NCBI RefSeq assembly: GCF_001816125.1
Contig: NZ_MDZA01000166.1
Coordinates: 1 to 47,371, forward strand
Origin: Hymenobacter coccineus
Lineage (GTDB): Bacteria > Bacteroidota > Bacteroidia > Cytophagales > Hymenobacteraceae
DNA: 47,371 nucleotides
Direction: 5' to 3'
The number at the start of each line of letters is the position of its first letter. Positions within the stretch are counted from its first letter, which is position 1. The translations under genes were made by a program, and so were the position numbers. Below are positions 45,978-47,371 of this stretch, piece after piece. Under the pieces are notes generated by a model. It saw nothing but the letters and a program-made list of their open reading frames with translations, did no database searches and was not told where the DNA came from.

Positions 45978-46589
45978 GCGGCTAAGTTGGGCCCGCGGGG
46001 GGGCAACTACGGGCCGGGCGCTACGCCGCGGGGGCCCCAGCGCGGCATCGGCCACCGACACCATGGCCCGCTCGAAGCGCAGGCGGCCAGCGGCGGCGGT
46101 TTCGGCCGGCTCGAAGCCGTTGCGGCGCAGTACCTGCTGGGCAGCGGGGGCATCGGCCGGGGCGTGGGCCACCAGGCGGCGCACCACGCCCGTGGCGGCG
46201 GCCTGCTGCACCAGCCCACCCACCAGCTCGGTGGCCAGGCCCTGGCCGCGCCATTCGTCGGCAATGGCAAAGTCCAACTCAGCTGTACCCGCCGCGTCCG
46301 GGGGCCCCAGGAAGCCGCCCGCGCCCACCAGCGTACGCGGCACATCGCCCGCGGCTTTGCGCAGCGCGTACCAGCCGTACCAGCCGGCCGCGTCGCGCCC
46401 GCCAGCGGTGAGTTTTTCCAGGGTGCTTTCTAGTGCCTCGCGGTGGGGACCGGCGGGCGGCCAGGCGGCGGGCAGGGCGGCCCCGAGCAGCACGGGAAAA
46501 TACTGGGGCTTGTGCAGCTCAGCGGTGAGCAGGGCCCGGCTGGCGGCGAGGATGGTCAGGTGGGGCGTGTGGGCAATCAATGGAATCAT
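45978..46589 (-). CDS. GNAT family N-acetyltransferase, stop codon apparently lost
   Basis: A GNAT acetyltransferase of about 180-205 residues. LEKLTAGGRDAAGWYGWYAL, VGAGGFLGPPDAAGTAELDF and IADEWRGQGLATELVGGLVQ (acetyl-CoA-binding R/Q-x-x-G-x-G/A near residue 108), then LRRNGFEPAET, are the standard motifs. It resembles RimJ-type ribosomal or small-molecule acetyltransferases. No stop occurs before the amidohydrolase ATG: the frame runs on through a Pro/Arg-rich stretch into its signal peptide. A run of seven G at 45997-46003 with one extra base would give a TAG at 45984-45982, four bases before that ATG. The fusion is therefore suspect. The ATG at 46589 is the start. Confidence 0.75.
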
Positions 46590-46725
46590 AGGGGGCTTAT
46601 ACGGCGCCGTGCGGCGGAAGGCGACGGCGCGCCCGGGACCCCAGCGGCGGCGCGGGCCCGGGGGCCCTAGGCCCGCGCCACCACCGCACAACGGCGCAGC
46701 GAAATGCAATCAAAGCAGGGAATTC

Positions 46726-46733
46726 TACCTTTG
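46726..46733 (+). promoter_or_regulatory. Probable -7 box of the terminal STAS-like gene
   Basis: TACCTTTG, identical to the -7 box of tRNA-fMet in this window. It makes starts upstream of about 46740 unlikely. No exact -33 TTTG. Confidence 0.45.
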
Positions 46734-46751
46734 TGTTTCATAAACGAAGTC

Positions 46752-47170
46752 TTGCTACCTACTATTTTCTTCGAAAATGCTGCCGGCTGGGCCGCGGCCG
46801 ACCTCGCCGGCTTCGTGCGCGTGCAGTGGGGCCCCAGGCGCGCACTTTGGCCGATACGTGCGCGCTGTTCACGCAAATTTCCCTGGGCTTACAGCAGCAC
46901 GGATGGAGCCGCGTGCTCATCAACCAAATCGGCATGGCGCCCTTCTCCCCCGACGAGCAGCAGTGGGTGGCCCGGACCTGGCTGCCCCAGGCCGTGGCCA
47001 ACGGCGGCTACCGCCACGGGGCCATCATCGTATCGCCCAACGTATTTGTGCGGCTGGCCACTACTTACGCCACCGCCCAAGTGCAAGACCTGGCCATCAC
47101 CTACCGCACTTTCAACTTCGAAACTGAAGCCGTGCGCTGGTTGCTGGAGCAGCCACTAGGGCCTCAGTAG
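46752..47170 (+). pseudogene. STAS/SEC14-like hypothetical protein, frameshifted
   Basis: About 139 residues after correction. The first part (LLPTIFFENAAGWAAADLAG, then FVRVQWGP) and the rest (QARTLADTCALFTQISLGL, SRVLINQIGMAPFSPDEQQW, YRHGAIIVSPNVFVRLATTY and FETEAVRWLLEQ) are in different frames. One G added to the four-G run at 46828-46831 joins them as QWGPQARTLAD. The overall strand-helix order resembles the protein at 833-1279 and the STAS/SEC14-like fold. Translation probably starts at TTG 46752, because the only in-frame ATG (46704) lies before the promoter box. Function unknown. Confidence 0.7.
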
Positions 47171-47231
47171 CCGCGGGCGCATGGCCCTACCCGAATCGCA
47201 AGCTTCTTATTTGCAACGGACAACCCTGCTC

Positions 47232-47371
47232 CTACCGGGCCCCCCGCCGCGGCGCGCTCGCGGCCAGCCGCACCCGAATGTATTGCTGGAGCCACATCGG
47301 GTAGAGGTTGTAGCCCACGTTGGTGAGCGCCAGCAGCCCGGCCCAGCCCGCCTGCCCCTGCGCCGCGGCGT
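47232..47371 (-). CDS. C-terminal end of a CrtO-like acyltransferase (runs off window)
   Basis: The last 45 codons of a minus-strand gene. WAGLLALTNVGYNLYPMWLQ followed by QYIRVRL and a basic tail before TAG resembles the C-terminus of glycosyl-4,4'-diaponeurosporenoate acyltransferase (CrtO)-like membrane proteins, where an N-x-YPxxLQRYNRxR pattern is typical. If correct it would take part in carotenoid or related lipid tailoring. The evidence is a short segment only. Confidence 0.5.
   Translation of the reverse strand, partial: AAAQGQAGWAGLLALTNVGYNLYPMWLQQYIRVRLAASAPRRGAR

Overview
The window is GC-rich chromosomal DNA from a Bacteroidota bacterium, most likely Hymenobacter or a close relative. 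This rests on protein style, on promoter -7 boxes of the TAnnTTTG type, on A-rich leaders without Shine-Dalgarno sequences, on a type IX secretion (T9SS) C-terminal sorting domain, and on the great abundance of GGGCCC/GGGGCCCC strings. No rRNA, CRISPR array, transposase or integrase was seen. One tRNA, an initiator tRNA-Met, is present.

Layout. Positions 1-13412 are mostly housekeeping: a BlaR1/BlaI-type sensor-repressor pair with a perfect 17-bp operator, a small STAS/SEC14-like protein, a TetA-like MFS pump, tRNA-fMet with promoter and terminator, an SDR oxidoreductase, a HAD phosphatase, an AT-rich orphan membrane protein, the glutamate synthase operon gltB-gltD (minus strand) and an EntS-like MFS exporter. 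Positions 13778-36131 are a large exopolysaccharide (EPS) locus of the Wzx/Wzy type. On the plus strand are the initiating phosphoglycosyltransferase (WbaP/WcaJ type) and a WecG/TagA glycosyltransferase. On the minus strand, read from 36131 downward, are Wza, Wzc, Wzx, a GT4, a Wzy/ligase, a GT4, a GT-A enzyme, a GT4, a GT2, a beta-helix lipoprotein and a GT4. A second, larger beta-helix protein with three carbohydrate-binding-like repeats and a T9SS tail lies at 16135-19388. A polysaccharide deacetylase remnant and a DUF418 membrane protein also interrupt the locus. Positions 36503-47371 carry a lipoprotein, an OmpA-type protein, a second small GT2 plus flippase pair, a small basic secreted protein, a TPM-domain protein, a fatty acid desaturase, an amidohydrolase preceded by a GNAT acetyltransferase, another STAS-like gene and the end of a CrtO-like acyltransferase.

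How the genes work together. The WbaP-like enzyme would load the first sugar onto undecaprenyl phosphate and the glycosyltransferases would extend it. Wzx would flip the unit, Wzy would polymerise it, and Wzc/Wza would control length and export. The two paralogous beta-helix proteins, one a predicted lipoprotein and one a predicted T9SS cargo, are the best candidates for an uncharacterised EPS-modifying activity.

The most striking anomaly is a set of five clear frameshifts plus one suspected one (about 14912-14924, 17215, 27977-27981, 32487-32491, 46828-46831; suspected 45997-46003). All are explained by loss of one or two bases, mostly in G or C runs inside or next to GGGCCC-like strings. 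They look like either a systematic consensus deletion error or real slippage, and should be resolved before any of these genes is called dead.
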